Shown here: positions 28,533 through 38,059 of the stretch, in pieces
Position numbering within the stretch: the stretch's first letter is position 1
Layout: the number at the start of each line of letters is the position of its first letter
DNA from: Succinatimonas sp. CAG:777
GTDB lineage: Bacteria > Pseudomonadota > Gammaproteobacteria > Enterobacterales > Succinivibrionaceae
Direction of reading: 5' to 3'
Assembly: GCA_000431835.1 (NCBI GenBank)
Contig: HF987952.1
Location: 67,816 to 131,815 of the forward strand
Length of the DNA: 64,000 nucleotides
Translations under genes and position numbers: made by a program
Notes under the pieces: generated by a model
Databases searched by the model: none
What the model was told of the DNA's origin: nothing
Seen by the model: only the letters and a program-made list of their open reading frames with translations

Positions 28533-30182
28533 TTAAACACCTGCTTTCTTTAAGGCTGCGTTTACAATCTCCTGAGCTTCAGTTTCGATCTTCTTTAGAT
28601 GATCTTCACCCTTAAAGCTTTCCATGTAGATCTTATAAACGTTCTCAGTACCTGATGGACGAGCTGCAAACCAACCGTTCTCAGTTACAACCTTAAGACC
28701 GCCGATTGCAGCGCCATTGCCAGGAGCATTAGTTAACTTATCAACAATCTTCTCACCAGCTAATTCGCTTGCTTCAACTGCTGAAGGATCAAGTTTCTTT
28801 AAAGCAGCCTTTTGAGCAGGAGATGCTGGAGCATCAACGCGGTTATAGTATGGACGACCATACTTTTCAATTAACTCGTTATAGTGCTCTGAAGGATCTT
28901 TACCGGTTACAGCTAGCATTTCTGCACTTAGTAATGATGCGATGATACCGTCTTTATCGGTTGTCCATACACTGCCATCTTTTCGTAAGAATGAAGCGCC
29001 AGCTGATTCCTCACAGCCAAATGCTAATGACTTGTCAAATAAACCAGGTACGAACCACTTGAAGCCGACTGGTACTTCGTATGCCTTGCGACCTAAACCT
29101 ATTGCTACACGATTCATCAGATTTGAAGATACTACAGTCTTACCAACCATAGCCTCCTTTGGCCATAAAGGACGGTGAGTATAGATGTAGTTAATTGCAG
29201 CTGATAAATAATGATTTGGATTCATTAAACCTGAATGACATACAATACCGTGTCTGTCATAGTCAGGATCATTACCCCAAGCAATATCAAAGTCATCTTT
29301 TAACTTAATTAAACCTGCCATTGCATATGGGCTTGAGCAATCCATACGGATCTTGCCGTCGCGGTCAATGCACATAAATGAGAAGGTAGGATCAACAGCG
29401 TAATTTACAACCTTAAGATTTAACTTGTACTTGTCAGCAATTCTGTCCCAGTAATAAAGTCCAGAACCGCCTAGAGGGTCAACACCCATGTGGATACCAG
29501 ACTTTGAAATTGCTTCCATGTCGATTATATCGCCTAAAGCGTCAACGTACTGGGTTAACATGTCGTGTTCTTTTACATTTGATAGCTTGATTGCCTTGGT
29601 ATAAGGAACACGTTTTACACCCTGTAGGTTGTTTCTTAAAATCTCATTTGCTCTATCCTGAATTACAGAGGTAATTTCAGTACCAGCAGGACCACCATCG
29701 GTTGGGTTGTACTTAAAGCCACCGTTTGATGGAGGATTGTGTGAAGGTGTAATTACAATACCATCAGCTAAACCAGAGGTTCTGCCCTTGTTGTAATTTA
29801 AGATAGCAAATGATACTGATGGGGTTGGTGTATAGCCATGATCTTTTTCAACTCTAACTTCTACACCGTTAGCACCTAAAACTTCAACAGCAGTAGCTAA
29901 AGCTGCTTCTGATAAAGCATGAGTATCCATACCAATGAATAAAGGACCTGTAATACCCTGCTTCTGACGGTACTCAGCAATTGCCTGAGAAATAGCGATA
30001 ATGTGAGATTCTGTAAATGAACCGTTTAATGAGGTTCCTCTGTGACCTGAGGTTCCGAAACTTACTCTCTGCTCAGGATCATCCATGTCAGGAGTATTCA
30101 GATAATAAGCAGCCATTAAACGAGGAATGTTGTCTAAGTCCTCAAAACTAGCTTTCTGACCTGCTTTTTGATTCAGTGCCAT
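28533..30182 (-). CDS. pgm: Phosphoglucomutase (alpha-D-glucose phosphate-specific)
   Basis: Pgm interconverts glucose 1-phosphate and glucose 6-phosphate, feeding glycogen and cell-envelope sugar nucleotides. The 549-residue product matches the bacterial Pgm of about 546. The active-site serine lies in ITPSHNPPSNGG (near 147), the metal loop in GNDPDYDRHG (near 305), the sugar-binding loop in GCEESAGASF and the phosphate-binding loop in RPSGTENVYKIY near 510. RBS AAGGGA stands 8 nt before the ATG. Single-gene unit. Confidence 0.96.
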   Translation of the reverse strand: MALNQKAGQKASFEDLDNIPRLMAAYYLNTPDMDDPEQRVSFGTSGHRGTSLNGSFTESHIIAISQAIAEYRQKQGITGPLFIGMDTHALSEAALATAVEVLGANGVEVRVEKDHGYTPTPSVSFAILNYNKGRTSGLADGIVITPSHNPPSNGGFKYNPTDGGPAGTEITSVIQDRANEILRNNLQGVKRVPYTKAIKLSNVKEHDMLTQYVDALGDIIDMEAISKSGIHMGVDPLGGSGLYYWDRIADKYKLNLKVVNYAVDPTFSFMCIDRDGKIRMDCSSPYAMAGLIKLKDDFDIAWGNDPDYDRHGIVCHSGLMNPNHYLSAAINYIYTHRPLWPKEAMVGKTVVSSNLMNRVAIGLGRKAYEVPVGFKWFVPGLFDKSLAFGCEESAGASFLRKDGSVWTTDKDGIIASLLSAEMLAVTGKDPSEHYNELIEKYGRPYYNRVDAPASPAQKAALKKLDPSAVEASELAGEKIVDKLTNAPGNGAAIGGLKVVTENGWFAARPSGTENVYKIYMESFKGEDHLKKIETEAQEIVNAALKKAGV

Positions 30183-30496
30183 AATTTTTTCCCTTTATAA
30201 AATTTAACTAACCATAATTCTTGATACAACTATCTCAATACACCTATTATTAGTTAGCAATAGAGCAATATCTAGTATAAATATCTAAAATTGCAAAAAT
30301 CTTCACGAATATGTAAGTTTTATTAAGCATACTCTACAATTTGCTCTAAAAACAAGCTGATAAAACACATTTTATGTAAGTTATATCATGCTAACTATAG
30401 CTCAAATTAGCTCTTTTATGAGCTAATAATTTAGGTATTTTTCATAGTTGAAAAATTACGTTAAAATCCCAAATAAAACTTAATTTGTATATAAAA
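30183..30496. other. Intergenic region between hup and pgm
   Basis: About 310 A/T-rich bases that must carry the pgm promoter on the minus strand. I see no clear -35/-10 pair, repeat or open frame of interest. Confidence 0.35.
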
Positions 30497-30521
30497 AAAC
30501 CAGACCTTTAAGATCTGGTTT
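30497..30521 (-). terminator. Terminator of the HU gene
   Basis: On the minus strand, AAACCAGATC pairs with GGTCTGGTTT with a short A-rich loop, followed by TTTTTATA. It lies 27 nt after the HU stop codon. Confidence 0.8.
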
Positions 30522-30548
30522 CTTCTTATTCACTCAATGAAACTGTAA

Positions 30549-30824
30549 TTATTTGTTTACAGTCTTCTTTAACTCAGCACCAGCGCTGAATGAAGGAGTC
30601 TTGGTTGCTGGAATGTTGATTACAGCACCAGTCTGTGGGTTACGACCTTCACGAGCTGAACGCTCAGTAACTTTGAAAGTACCAAAGCCGACTAACTGAA
30701 CGCGATCGCCTGAAGCTAAAGCTTCACCAACGGTCTCTAATAATGCGTCTAAAGCCTTGCGTGAACCAGCTAAAGGTAAACCAGAACGCTTAGCGATTTG
30801 CTCGATAAGTTCAGACTTATTCAT
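30549..30824 (-). CDS. hup: DNA-binding protein HU
   Basis: The 91-residue nucleoid protein has the HU signature VGFGTFKVTERSAREGRNPQTG, with the minor-groove-inserting Asn-Pro at the arm tip and KTPSFSAGAELK after it. It starts MNKSELIEQIAKRSG like E. coli HU. A TATAAT box lies about 50 nt upstream of the ATG and AAGGAAA precedes it. Only one HU gene is visible here, so alpha or beta cannot be told, though its neighbourhood (yjaG, purHD, rsd nearby) is that of E. coli hupA. Confidence 0.95.
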   Translation of the reverse strand: MNKSELIEQIAKRSGLPLAGSRKALDALLETVGEALASGDRVQLVGFGTFKVTERSAREGRNPQTGAVINIPATKTPSFSAGAELKKTVNK

Positions 30825-31162
30825 AATTCACAATTTCCTTTGAAATATGCTCTTTTCTTGAGCGATTATAACGATAAATACTTTGTGTAGATTGATATAC
30901 TCAATCATAAAATTCTATTGTGATGAGCCCACATCTAGTGGCATATCTCACCTAAAACGCGCTTAGTATACGCTATTTTATAAAAAAAAAAGATAGATCT
31001 TTTTGCGAAAACACTGAGACATGCCTACTTTAAGTACTTTTTATCACTTACCGTTATCTTAATATATTGATTTTTAATATAATTTTATATTCTAGATTTT
31101 TTTTAGATTTTTTTTATTTTGGCTTATATATCAGATCTTGACATACTGTCGTGCTTATGTTC

Positions 31163-31218
31163 AAAGCTTTATCCTACACGTAAAGTTAACAAAGCTTTAT
31201 CCTACACGTAAAGTTAAC
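31163..31218. repeat. Perfect 28-bp tandem duplication
   Basis: Bases 31163-31190 and 31191-31218 are identical. Each unit starts AAAGCTTTATCC and ends GTAAAGTTAAC. It lies midway between hup and purH and contains no evident dyad. Confidence 0.85.
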
Positions 31219-31420
31219 TATACAGTCATATTCTGACTTATTGCCGAAGACTCTTTTTTCATCGTCTAATTTACTTTGTAATAAGTTCAAAAAATAAGAG
31301 TACACATACCACTAATTACTTATTCTCTTATACTTGTTGCATATAACTTACTTTTTGCACCATTGTTGTTAGTTATTTAAAATAGCGATTTTGTTCAAAC
31401 AAATTGGTACAATGTATGCA

Positions 31421-31450
31421 CTTTAAAAAGGACTCTACCTGTCCTTAAAG
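31421..31450 (+). promoter_or_regulatory. purH leader hairpin
   Basis: CTTTAAAAAGGAC pairs with GTCCTTAAAG (10 bp with an AAA bulge, 7-base loop), 34 nt before the purH start. The AGGAG ribosome site comes after it. It may be a leader structure or a remnant attenuator; a T-rich run (ATATTTTTTT) follows at about 31456. Confidence 0.4.
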
Positions 31451-31483
31451 TCGCATATATTTTTTTAGGAGCATAGTCTTTAA

Positions 31484-33073
31484 ATGGAAGCCCTCTTACG
31501 TCCCATCAAACGCGCTCTAATCAGCGTTTCTGATAAATCTGGTGTAGTTGAATTTGCTAAAGAATTAGAAAAACGCGGAGTTGAAATTTTATCAACTGGC
31601 GGTACTGCTAAATTACTAGATCAGAATGGTGTTAAGGTTATCGAAGTATCTGATTACACCAAATTCCCTGAAATGATGGATGGTAGAGTTAAGACTCTTC
31701 ACCCAATGATCCACGGTGGTATCTTAGGTCGTCGTGGCATTGACGAAAAGGTAATGGCAGAGCACAACATCAAACCTATTGATTTGGTTGTTGTAAACCT
31801 CTACCCATTTGTTAAGACTGTTTCAGATCCAAACTGTCCTCTTGAGAAGGCTATCGAAAATATTGATATCGGTGGTCCTACCATGGTAAGAGCAGCTGCT
31901 AAGAACAACCGTGATGTTGCTATCGTTGTTAGAGCATCAGATTACGACCGTGTAATCAAAGAAATGGATGCTAATGATGGTTCATTAACATGGAACACCC
32001 GTTTTGATCTAGCTATTGCAGCTTTCGAGCACACCGCAGCATACGACAGCGCTATTGCTAACTACTTTGGTACTAAAGTTCCTGATTACGGCATTTCAGA
32101 TGGTACCGTATCAACTTTACCTCGTACTCTAAACTTAAACTTCAAGAAATTACAGAGCATGCGTTATGGTGAGAACCCTCATCAGAAAGCTGCTTTCTAC
32201 TCAGATATCTATGCACACGATGCTGGTATCTCAACAGCTAAGCAGTTACAGGGTAAAGAGCTTTCATACAACAACATTGCTGATACTGATGCTGCTATCG
32301 AGTGTGTTCGTCAGTTTGAAGAGCCTTGCTGCGTAATCGTAAAGCACGCAAACCCATGTGGTGTAGCTTTAGGTGAAAACTTAACTCAGGCTTATGAAGA
32401 TGCCTTTAACTGTGATAGCGAGTCAGCTTTCGGAGGTATCATCGCTTTCAACCGTGAGTTAGATGGCGCAACTGCTAAGGCTATCGTTGACAGACAATTC
32501 TGTGAGGTTATCGTAGCTCCTGCTGTATCAGAGGAAGCTAAAGCTGAAGTTGCTCGTAAGAAGAACGTAAGATTGTTAGAGACTGGTCCTTTAGGTCAGG
32601 CTAAACCAAGATTAGACTTCAAGAGAGTGAATGGTGGTCTATTAGTTCAGGAAGCTGATCTTGAGACTGTTAAGAAAGAAGAGCTTAAGGTTGTAACAAA
32701 GAGAGCTCCTACAGCAGATGAGATGGATGAACTTCTATTTGCATGGAAGGTATGTAAATTCACTAAGTCAAATGCTATCGTTTACACCAACCACAAGAAG
32801 ACCTTAGGTATCGGTTGTGGTCAGACCAGCCGTGTATTCTCAGCACGAATTGCTTGTCTAAGAGCAGAAGATGCTAAGTTATCACTTGAGGGGGCTGCCC
32901 TTGCATCTGATGCTTTCTTCCCATTCCGTGATGGTGTTGATGCCGCAGCTGCATCAGGCATTAAGTGCATTATTCAGCCAGGTGGCTCAATCCGAGATCA
33001 GGAAGTTATCGATGCTGCTAACGAGCACGGTATCGCTATGGTATTCACCGGAATGCGTCATTTCCGTCACTAA
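31484..33073 (+). CDS. purH: Bifunctional AICAR formyltransferase/IMP cyclohydrolase
   Basis: PurH performs the last two steps of IMP synthesis. The 529-residue product has an N-terminal MGS-type cyclohydrolase domain (KRALISVSDKSGVVEFAKEL, STGGTAKLL, GRVKTLHP) and a C-terminal transformylase domain with RYGENPHQKAAFY and the catalytic Lys-His in VIVKHANPCGVA near 286. AGGAG sits 12 nt before the ATG, longer than usual, but the family N-terminus supports this start. purD follows after 115 nt. This is the E. coli purHD arrangement. Confidence 0.97.
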   Translation: MEALLRPIKRALISVSDKSGVVEFAKELEKRGVEILSTGGTAKLLDQNGVKVIEVSDYTKFPEMMDGRVKTLHPMIHGGILGRRGIDEKVMAEHNIKPIDLVVVNLYPFVKTVSDPNCPLEKAIENIDIGGPTMVRAAAKNNRDVAIVVRASDYDRVIKEMDANDGSLTWNTRFDLAIAAFEHTAAYDSAIANYFGTKVPDYGISDGTVSTLPRTLNLNFKKLQSMRYGENPHQKAAFYSDIYAHDAGISTAKQLQGKELSYNNIADTDAAIECVRQFEEPCCVIVKHANPCGVALGENLTQAYEDAFNCDSESAFGGIIAFNRELDGATAKAIVDRQFCEVIVAPAVSEEAKAEVARKKNVRLLETGPLGQAKPRLDFKRVNGGLLVQEADLETVKKEELKVVTKRAPTADEMDELLFAWKVCKFTKSNAIVYTNHKKTLGIGCGQTSRVFSARIACLRAEDAKLSLEGAALASDAFFPFRDGVDAAAASGIKCIIQPGGSIRDQEVIDAANEHGIAMVFTGMRHFRH

Positions 33074-33138
33074 TTTGTAAGTAGTTACGTGCATATATAT
33101 CTAACAAGAGCTGTTGCACGTAACTTTAATTACAAATT
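33072..33138 (+). repeat. Large intercistronic stem-loop between purH and purD
   Basis: Two nested paired segments: AATTTGTAA with TTACAAATT (outer, 9 bp) and AGTTACGTGCA with TGCACGTAACT (inner, 11 bp), with a 21-base loop. It begins at the purH stop codon. There is no T run, so it is more likely an mRNA-stability or partial termination structure than a full terminator. Confidence 0.6.
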
Positions 33139-33188
33139 GCAAACTACTTTTACTACCTACTTTTAATCCCCAACAGGTGAGGTTCTAA

Positions 33189-34472
33189 ATGAAAGTTTTA
33201 ATTATTGGTAACGGTGGTCGTGAGCACGCTCTAGCATGGCGTGCTGCTAAATCACCATTAGCAGACAAAGTTTTTGTAGCACCAGGTAATCCTGGTACTG
33301 CTCATGAAGACAAGATGGAGAATGTAGCTATCAGTGTTGATGACATTCAAGGTCTTGTTTCATTTGCTAAAAAGGAAGGCATTGGTCTTACCATCGTAGG
33401 ACCTGAGGCCCCACTAGTTGCTGGTGTCGTTGATGCTTTTGAAAAAGAAGGTTTGACTATTTTTGGACCAAGCAAGGCTGGTGCGCAGCTAGAAGGATCT
33501 AAATCATTTACAAAAGACTTCTTAAAGCGCCACAACATTCCAACAGCAGCTTACGAAGTATTTACTAAGACTGATGACGCTGTAGCCTATATTAAAAAGA
33601 TGGGTGCTCCTATCGTGATTAAGGCTGACGGTTTAGCAGCAGGTAAAGGCGTAGTAGTTGCTATGACTGAAAAAGAAGCGATTGATGCTGTTCACAACAT
33701 GTTAGATGATCATCAGTTCGGTGATGCTTCAGCATCAGTTGTAATCGAAGAGTTCATGGAAGGTGAAGAGGCATCATTTATTGTAATGTCTGACACTGAG
33801 AACGCACTTCCTATGGCAACATCCCAGGATCACAAGCGCGTAGGTGACGGTGACACCGGTCCAAATACTGGCGGCATGGGTGCTTACTCCCCTGCTCCTG
33901 TTGTAACTGATGCTGTTTACAAGAGAGTTATGGATGAAATCATCAATCCTACCTTAAAGGGAATGAAAGAAGATGGTATTCCATACCGTGGTTTCTTATA
34001 CGCAGGTCTAATGATTGATAAGAATGGTGCACCAAGAGTAGTTGAATTCAACTGCCGTTTTGGTGATCCTGAAACTCAGCCAATCATGCTGCGTATGCAA
34101 TCTGATCTTGTAGACTTATGCTTGAAAGCCTGCAAAAACGGTGGCTTAAATGGCGTTGATATTAAATACGATCCTCGTCCTGCAATCGGTATTGTACTTG
34201 CAGCTCACGGATATCCAGCATCTCCTCGTAAGGGAGACAAGATCACAGGTCTTGAGATTAAGACTGGAGATGATCTTAAGGTCTTTGAGGCTGGTACCAA
34301 GCAGGTAGGTGATAATATCGTAACCTCAGGCGGTCGTGTTTTATGCGTAACAGCTTTAGGTGATGATGTAGCAAAGGCTCGTGAAAAGGCTTATGCTCAC
34401 ATTAAGAACATTCACTTTGATGGAATGTTCTACAGAAACGATATTGCATGGCGTGCATTAAACCGTAAGTAG
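33189..34472 (+). CDS. purD: Phosphoribosylamine--glycine ligase
   Basis: PurD joins phosphoribosylamine and glycine with ATP, the second step of purine synthesis. The 427-residue ATP-grasp enzyme starts MKVLIIGNGGREHALAWR and has IKADGLAAGKGVVVA, HKRVGDGDTGPNTGGMGAYSP and EFNCRFGDPETQP, all family signatures. AGGTGAGG precedes the start. It follows purH, and a TauE-type gene begins 5 nt later. Confidence 0.97.
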   Translation: MKVLIIGNGGREHALAWRAAKSPLADKVFVAPGNPGTAHEDKMENVAISVDDIQGLVSFAKKEGIGLTIVGPEAPLVAGVVDAFEKEGLTIFGPSKAGAQLEGSKSFTKDFLKRHNIPTAAYEVFTKTDDAVAYIKKMGAPIVIKADGLAAGKGVVVAMTEKEAIDAVHNMLDDHQFGDASASVVIEEFMEGEEASFIVMSDTENALPMATSQDHKRVGDGDTGPNTGGMGAYSPAPVVTDAVYKRVMDEIINPTLKGMKEDGIPYRGFLYAGLMIDKNGAPRVVEFNCRFGDPETQPIMLRMQSDLVDLCLKACKNGGLNGVDIKYDPRPAIGIVLAAHGYPASPRKGDKITGLEIKTGDDLKVFEAGTKQVGDNIVTSGGRVLCVTALGDDVAKAREKAYAHIKNIHFDGMFYRNDIAWRALNRK

Positions 34473-34477
34473 TAAAA

Positions 34478-35266
34478 ATGGAGATTATGGTGGTAGAGGA
34501 AATTGTAAATCAGTCACTTCTGTTTTTAGTTACCTTTGTTGCCAACCTCTTTGCCAGTGTCTCCGGTGGAGGCGCTGGTTTTATCCAATTTCCAATGTTG
34601 ATCCTTTTAGGTCTTCCTTTTGCTACAGCTTTAGGAACTCATAAGGTAGCGGTAGTATTTTTGGGAATTGGAGCCATGTCCAAAAAAGGATTTAACCGCT
34701 CCTTTGCCTTTGATAAGGCTGTAAGTCTTATCATGCTCTTTGTAGGTTGCCCTGCCGTAGTCGCAGGCTCAATAATCATTATTTCAGTTCCATCTCATAT
34801 TGCGCAGATAGTCTTAGGTTTTATTACCATAGGATCTGGCATCTATACCATGTTCAAAAAAGGATTTGGTTCTAAAGGAATTGAAAATCGCTCTTATACC
34901 AGAACCATCCTAGGCACCATATGTATTCTGATAATCGGCATGTTTTCAGGATCACTTTCTTCAGGTGCAGGTCTATTTGCTACATTAACTTTAGTGGGTG
35001 TATTTGGCTTAGAGCTTAAAAGAGCTATCATGCATACTATGATTTTTGTGGCTACAATATGGAATGCAGTAGGTGCAATTACTGTAGGAGCTTTAACTGC
35101 AATTCACTGGCAGTGGATACCAGTGATGATCATTGCTGCTTTCACAGGAGCATATCTTGGAACTACACTTTTAATAAAAATGCCGGTTGCCAAGGTTAAG
35201 TTTGTGTTCTCTTCTGTATCTATCTTAAGTGGTGTGATTTTAATTTTAGAGGCATTCTACAAATAG
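34478..35266 (+). CDS. TauE/SafE family anion permease
   Basis: A 262-residue polytopic inner-membrane protein with two repeats of four helices. Family marks are NLFASVSGGGAGFIQFPMLILLGLPFATALGTHKVAV near residues 20-55 and SGSLSSGAGLFATLTLVGVFGLELKRA in the second half. Members export sulfite, sulfoacetate or other organosulfur anions; the substrate here is unknown. It starts 5 nt after purD (ATG 34478, or possibly the ATG at 34487) and is presumably cotranscribed with purHD. Confidence 0.88.
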   Translation: MEIMVVEEIVNQSLLFLVTFVANLFASVSGGGAGFIQFPMLILLGLPFATALGTHKVAVVFLGIGAMSKKGFNRSFAFDKAVSLIMLFVGCPAVVAGSIIIISVPSHIAQIVLGFITIGSGIYTMFKKGFGSKGIENRSYTRTILGTICILIIGMFSGSLSSGAGLFATLTLVGVFGLELKRAIMHTMIFVATIWNAVGAITVGALTAIHWQWIPVMIIAAFTGAYLGTTLLIKMPVAKVKFVFSSVSILSGVILILEAFYK

Positions 35267-35309
35267 GAGCTAAACCTCTTTCTTTAAAAGCCCCACTATT
35301 AAAAGCACA

Positions 35310-35900
35310 TTACTCAAGGCTTAAACCGATATTACTTACACCACCGTTTAAACTTAACTTATAAAGTTTATCTACAAGCGAAGGTTCTCTTTTAGATTTT
35401 TCTAAGAGTTCATAAAGTTCTATCTGGAAGTTAACCTCGTTATCGACACTTTCCATTTCTCTTAACTCTTCATCTGTATATTCACGATCTGAGGATTGTT
35501 CAATCTGACGAATGACTCCACTTAATGAGGCTCGAGATGCCATTTCAGCTTCTTCACCTTCATGCATAATGATAGCTAGAATTGAAGATGATAGTGACAA
35601 AGTTGCATCTAATGAAAATAAGTCACCAACTGATAAGTCGTTCTTCTCATCATCAAGTAAGTATGGTTCAAACTCATCTAATACTTTTTCAAGATCGATT
35701 GTATTAAACTTGTCTTTATGGAACTCCCATAAGGTGTTAAGAGTCTTTTGGTAAGCCTTAGCTCCCCCTTTGACCTCATTTACCTCACACCATAGAGCAT
35801 AATTAGGATATTGTCTTTGAGCTAAGACTAATGAAAACAAACTCTGTCTCCATGGAGAGAGTTTTTTTAACATTCCGTAATACTTTTCTCCAAAAATCAT
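35310..35900 (-). CDS. yjaG: YjaG family protein (DUF416)
   Basis: The 196-residue soluble protein resembles E. coli YjaG: SPWRQSLFSLVLAQRQYPNYALWCE, DLFSLDATLSLSSSILAIIMH, YTDEELREMESVDNEVNFQIELYELL, and the ending GGVSNIGLSLE. No biochemical function is known. A GAGGT ribosome site precedes the ATG. In E. coli yjaG sits next to hupA with purHD and rsd close by, and all four occur within 8 kb here, which supports the assignment. Confidence 0.82.
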   Translation of the reverse strand: MIFGEKYYGMLKKLSPWRQSLFSLVLAQRQYPNYALWCEVNEVKGGAKAYQKTLNTLWEFHKDKFNTIDLEKVLDEFEPYLLDDEKNDLSVGDLFSLDATLSLSSSILAIIMHEGEEAEMASRASLSGVIRQIEQSSDREYTDEELREMESVDNEVNFQIELYELLEKSKREPSLVDKLYKLSLNGGVSNIGLSLE

Positions 35901-36236
35901 GCTCTACCTCAAATTGTTTCAAATATGTGAATTAATTACACCTAATAATATCAGCTGTCTACTCATTAATATAGTATACTAAAGCTTAATGTACATAATA
36001 ACTACATAAACTTTACAATTAAACATTTCACATACTTTTGTGAATAACAACATTGTTAATAAGCGTTTATTGGTAATGTCATTACAACTTGTAATAAACG
36101 CTTATTTATAAAGAATTTAAACAAAGTCTTAACTACGCAAAAATTACAAAAGGCAGATCTAGGGGCACATGCCTTTAAGAAGAGAGCTATATCTGCAATA
36201 TGCAATATTAATGAAGACTTTTTACAAGATACAAAA
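35901..36236. other. Divergent region between yjaG and the M23 peptidase gene with nested palindromes
   Basis: Within this 336-bp region a perfect 14-bp inverted repeat (36058-36071 AATAAGCGTTTATT, with 36093-36106) encloses a 21-bp spacer that contains a perfect 13-bp palindrome GTAATGTCATTAC at 36073-36085. This is far more dyad symmetry than the neighbouring spacers show and suggests a regulator-binding site for one or both divergent genes. No strong Shine-Dalgarno sequence precedes the peptidase start. Confidence 0.5.
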
Positions 36237-37889
36237 ATGATATCAGAAGACTACATTTCAAAAGAGGCCATTGGTTCTTCAGCGTGGAAGGGACCTCTTT
36301 CAAAAAAACATAACAAGGCTATCTTGGCTACCTTTGTCATAGCCCTGACTCTATCTATCGCTACTAATAAGAATTTCTATTCAACAAGTGAAGATACTGA
36401 CTCTAGCTCAAATTCAAACATGTTCGCTTACGGCGATGAACATGTAAGTGATATTGATGATTCTGTTCCTTTAACCCAAGCTTATGGCATAACCTCAAAT
36501 AAAGATAAGACTCGTCAGATGGAAAACTATGATGATTCTTTACCTGATGCCGATTTAGCAGACTCAGATGCTCAATTAGATAAGGAAGTTTCTGCTTTAG
36601 CTAAAAAGATTGATAAAGATCAGAGCTCTGATATCGACACTAAATGGGTAACAGAGAGTGTTCAGCGAGGTGATAACATTTCCTCATTATTTGAGGATTT
36701 GAACATTCCTGCAGCTACCTTAATGGCAATTTTAGATACCGACAAGTCACTTGCTAAAAGAATTAACTCTTTAAAGATTGGTGAGAACCTCTCTTTCTTA
36801 GTTGATGGTAAAGGTGAGCTTTTGGTATTTATTAAACCAATCTCAGATAAAGAGCAGTTACGTTTCTATAAAACTGACAAATCAGGTAACTACACTGTAG
36901 TCAAAGAGAGGTTAGGTTCTTATGAGATGGATGATGATGCCACCTCACAGGCAAAGTTAATGGCCTCAAAAGAAGCTCCTGATGCTAAAACAGCGGCAAC
37001 TGCCTCAGCCTCTAAGACAGACACAGCAAAAGACACTAAGGTAGCAGCTGTAAAAGACGAGCCTGTTCAGGAGATGAGCGCTGCTAAACGTGGTCGTTTG
37101 GTTTTAGTTAATATCGGCAAAGGTGAGAGCTTCTCAACAGCAGCTAACAAAGCTGGTATTACCTATACAGAGATCAACAAGATCTTGCAGATGTTCAAAG
37201 GAAAGATTCAGTTCTCTCGTAACATCCGCGCAGGTGACAGCATGAGAGTGCTCTTTACAGAATCAAAAGGTAAAGGCAAGATCTGCGCTGTTGAGTTTAC
37301 CCTGTCACGTGGAGGAAAGGTTGCAAGCTACTTAAATACAGCAGATGGCAAGTATTATGACGAACGCGGTCTAAAGCCAGCTCGTTCTGCTGGTTTTGCT
37401 CGTTTCCCATTCCATTCAAGAGTACGAGTAACCTCTCCATTTAATCCAAGAAGATTACACCCTGTAACCGGTCGTGTACGACCTCATAACGGTGTTGACT
37501 TTGGTATGCCTGTAGGTTCATTAGTTTCAGCTCCATCCGATGGTGTTGTAGATAAGGCAGGCTTCTCAAGATCAGCTGGTTACTTTATCGTATTAAGACA
37601 TTCATCAACAGTATCTACTGTTTACATGCACTTGTCTAAGTTATCAGTTCGCCCAGGTCAGAGAGTAAAACAAGGTGCTACAATTGCTCGTTCTGGTAAT
37701 ACCGGTATTTCTACAGGTCCACACTTACACTATGAGGTACGTATCGGTGGTAGAGCTGTAAACCCATTAAGAGTAAAACTTGATAATCAGAAAGTAGAAC
37801 TAAATTCAAAATCTCGTAAAGCCTTTGCCGCTTCCATCAAGAAGTACAAGCGTGAACTTTATCAGCAGTCTCTAATGGCTAAGCGTTAA
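36237..37889 (+). CDS. mepM: M23 family murein endopeptidase (MepM/YebA-like)
   Basis: The 550-residue protein has an N-terminal membrane anchor (about residues 28-46), a long acidic linker, an OapA/LysM-like domain (VQRGDNISSLFEDLNIPAATLMAIL, about 141-165), and a C-terminal LytM/M23 zinc peptidase domain: RPHNGVDFGMPVG (first His and Asp ligands), HSSTVSTVYMHLSKL and GPHLHYEVRIGGRAVNP (HxH). Such enzymes cut D-Ala-meso-DAP crosslinks so that the periplasmic sacculus can grow. It follows a palindrome-rich divergent region and ends at a strong terminator. Confidence 0.88.
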   Translation: MISEDYISKEAIGSSAWKGPLSKKHNKAILATFVIALTLSIATNKNFYSTSEDTDSSSNSNMFAYGDEHVSDIDDSVPLTQAYGITSNKDKTRQMENYDDSLPDADLADSDAQLDKEVSALAKKIDKDQSSDIDTKWVTESVQRGDNISSLFEDLNIPAATLMAILDTDKSLAKRINSLKIGENLSFLVDGKGELLVFIKPISDKEQLRFYKTDKSGNYTVVKERLGSYEMDDDATSQAKLMASKEAPDAKTAATASASKTDTAKDTKVAAVKDEPVQEMSAAKRGRLVLVNIGKGESFSTAANKAGITYTEINKILQMFKGKIQFSRNIRAGDSMRVLFTESKGKGKICAVEFTLSRGGKVASYLNTADGKYYDERGLKPARSAGFARFPFHSRVRVTSPFNPRRLHPVTGRVRPHNGVDFGMPVGSLVSAPSDGVVDKAGFSRSAGYFIVLRHSSTVSTVYMHLSKLSVRPGQRVKQGATIARSGNTGISTGPHLHYEVRIGGRAVNPLRVKLDNQKVELNSKSRKAFAASIKKYKRELYQQSLMAKR

Positions 37890-37923
37890 GCTTATCTTTG
37901 GCAAAATTCAAATTTTTCATTCT

Positions 37924-37956
37924 GATAATGCCACACTCGTGGCATTATCTGTTTTT
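37924..37956 (+). terminator. Terminator of the M23 peptidase gene
   Basis: GATAATGCCAC pairs perfectly with GTGGCATTATC (11 bp, loop ACTC), then TGTTTTT. Confidence 0.88.
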
Positions 37957-38059
37957 ACCCTACCTTCTATATCTATTTATTTGATTTAAGTAACAGTTTA
38001 CTAACTGATTTTTATGATATTTTACTTTTAGATTAAATAGAACAAATGAGGAGGTGCGT

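Larger units (their letters stand above)
30825..31483. other. Divergent intergenic region between hup and purH
   Basis: About 660 very A/T-rich bases separate divergent genes. It holds the hup promoter (TATAAT on the minus strand near 30865), a 28-bp tandem duplication at 31163-31218 and a purH leader hairpin at 31421-31450. No protein-coding frame is convincing and no PurR-type operator was recognised. Confidence 0.5.

Noticed and set aside
31380..31483. PurR operator before purH
   Set aside because: No sequence close to the ACGCAAACGTTTGCGT-type operator was found; the dyad present is a simple leader hairpin.
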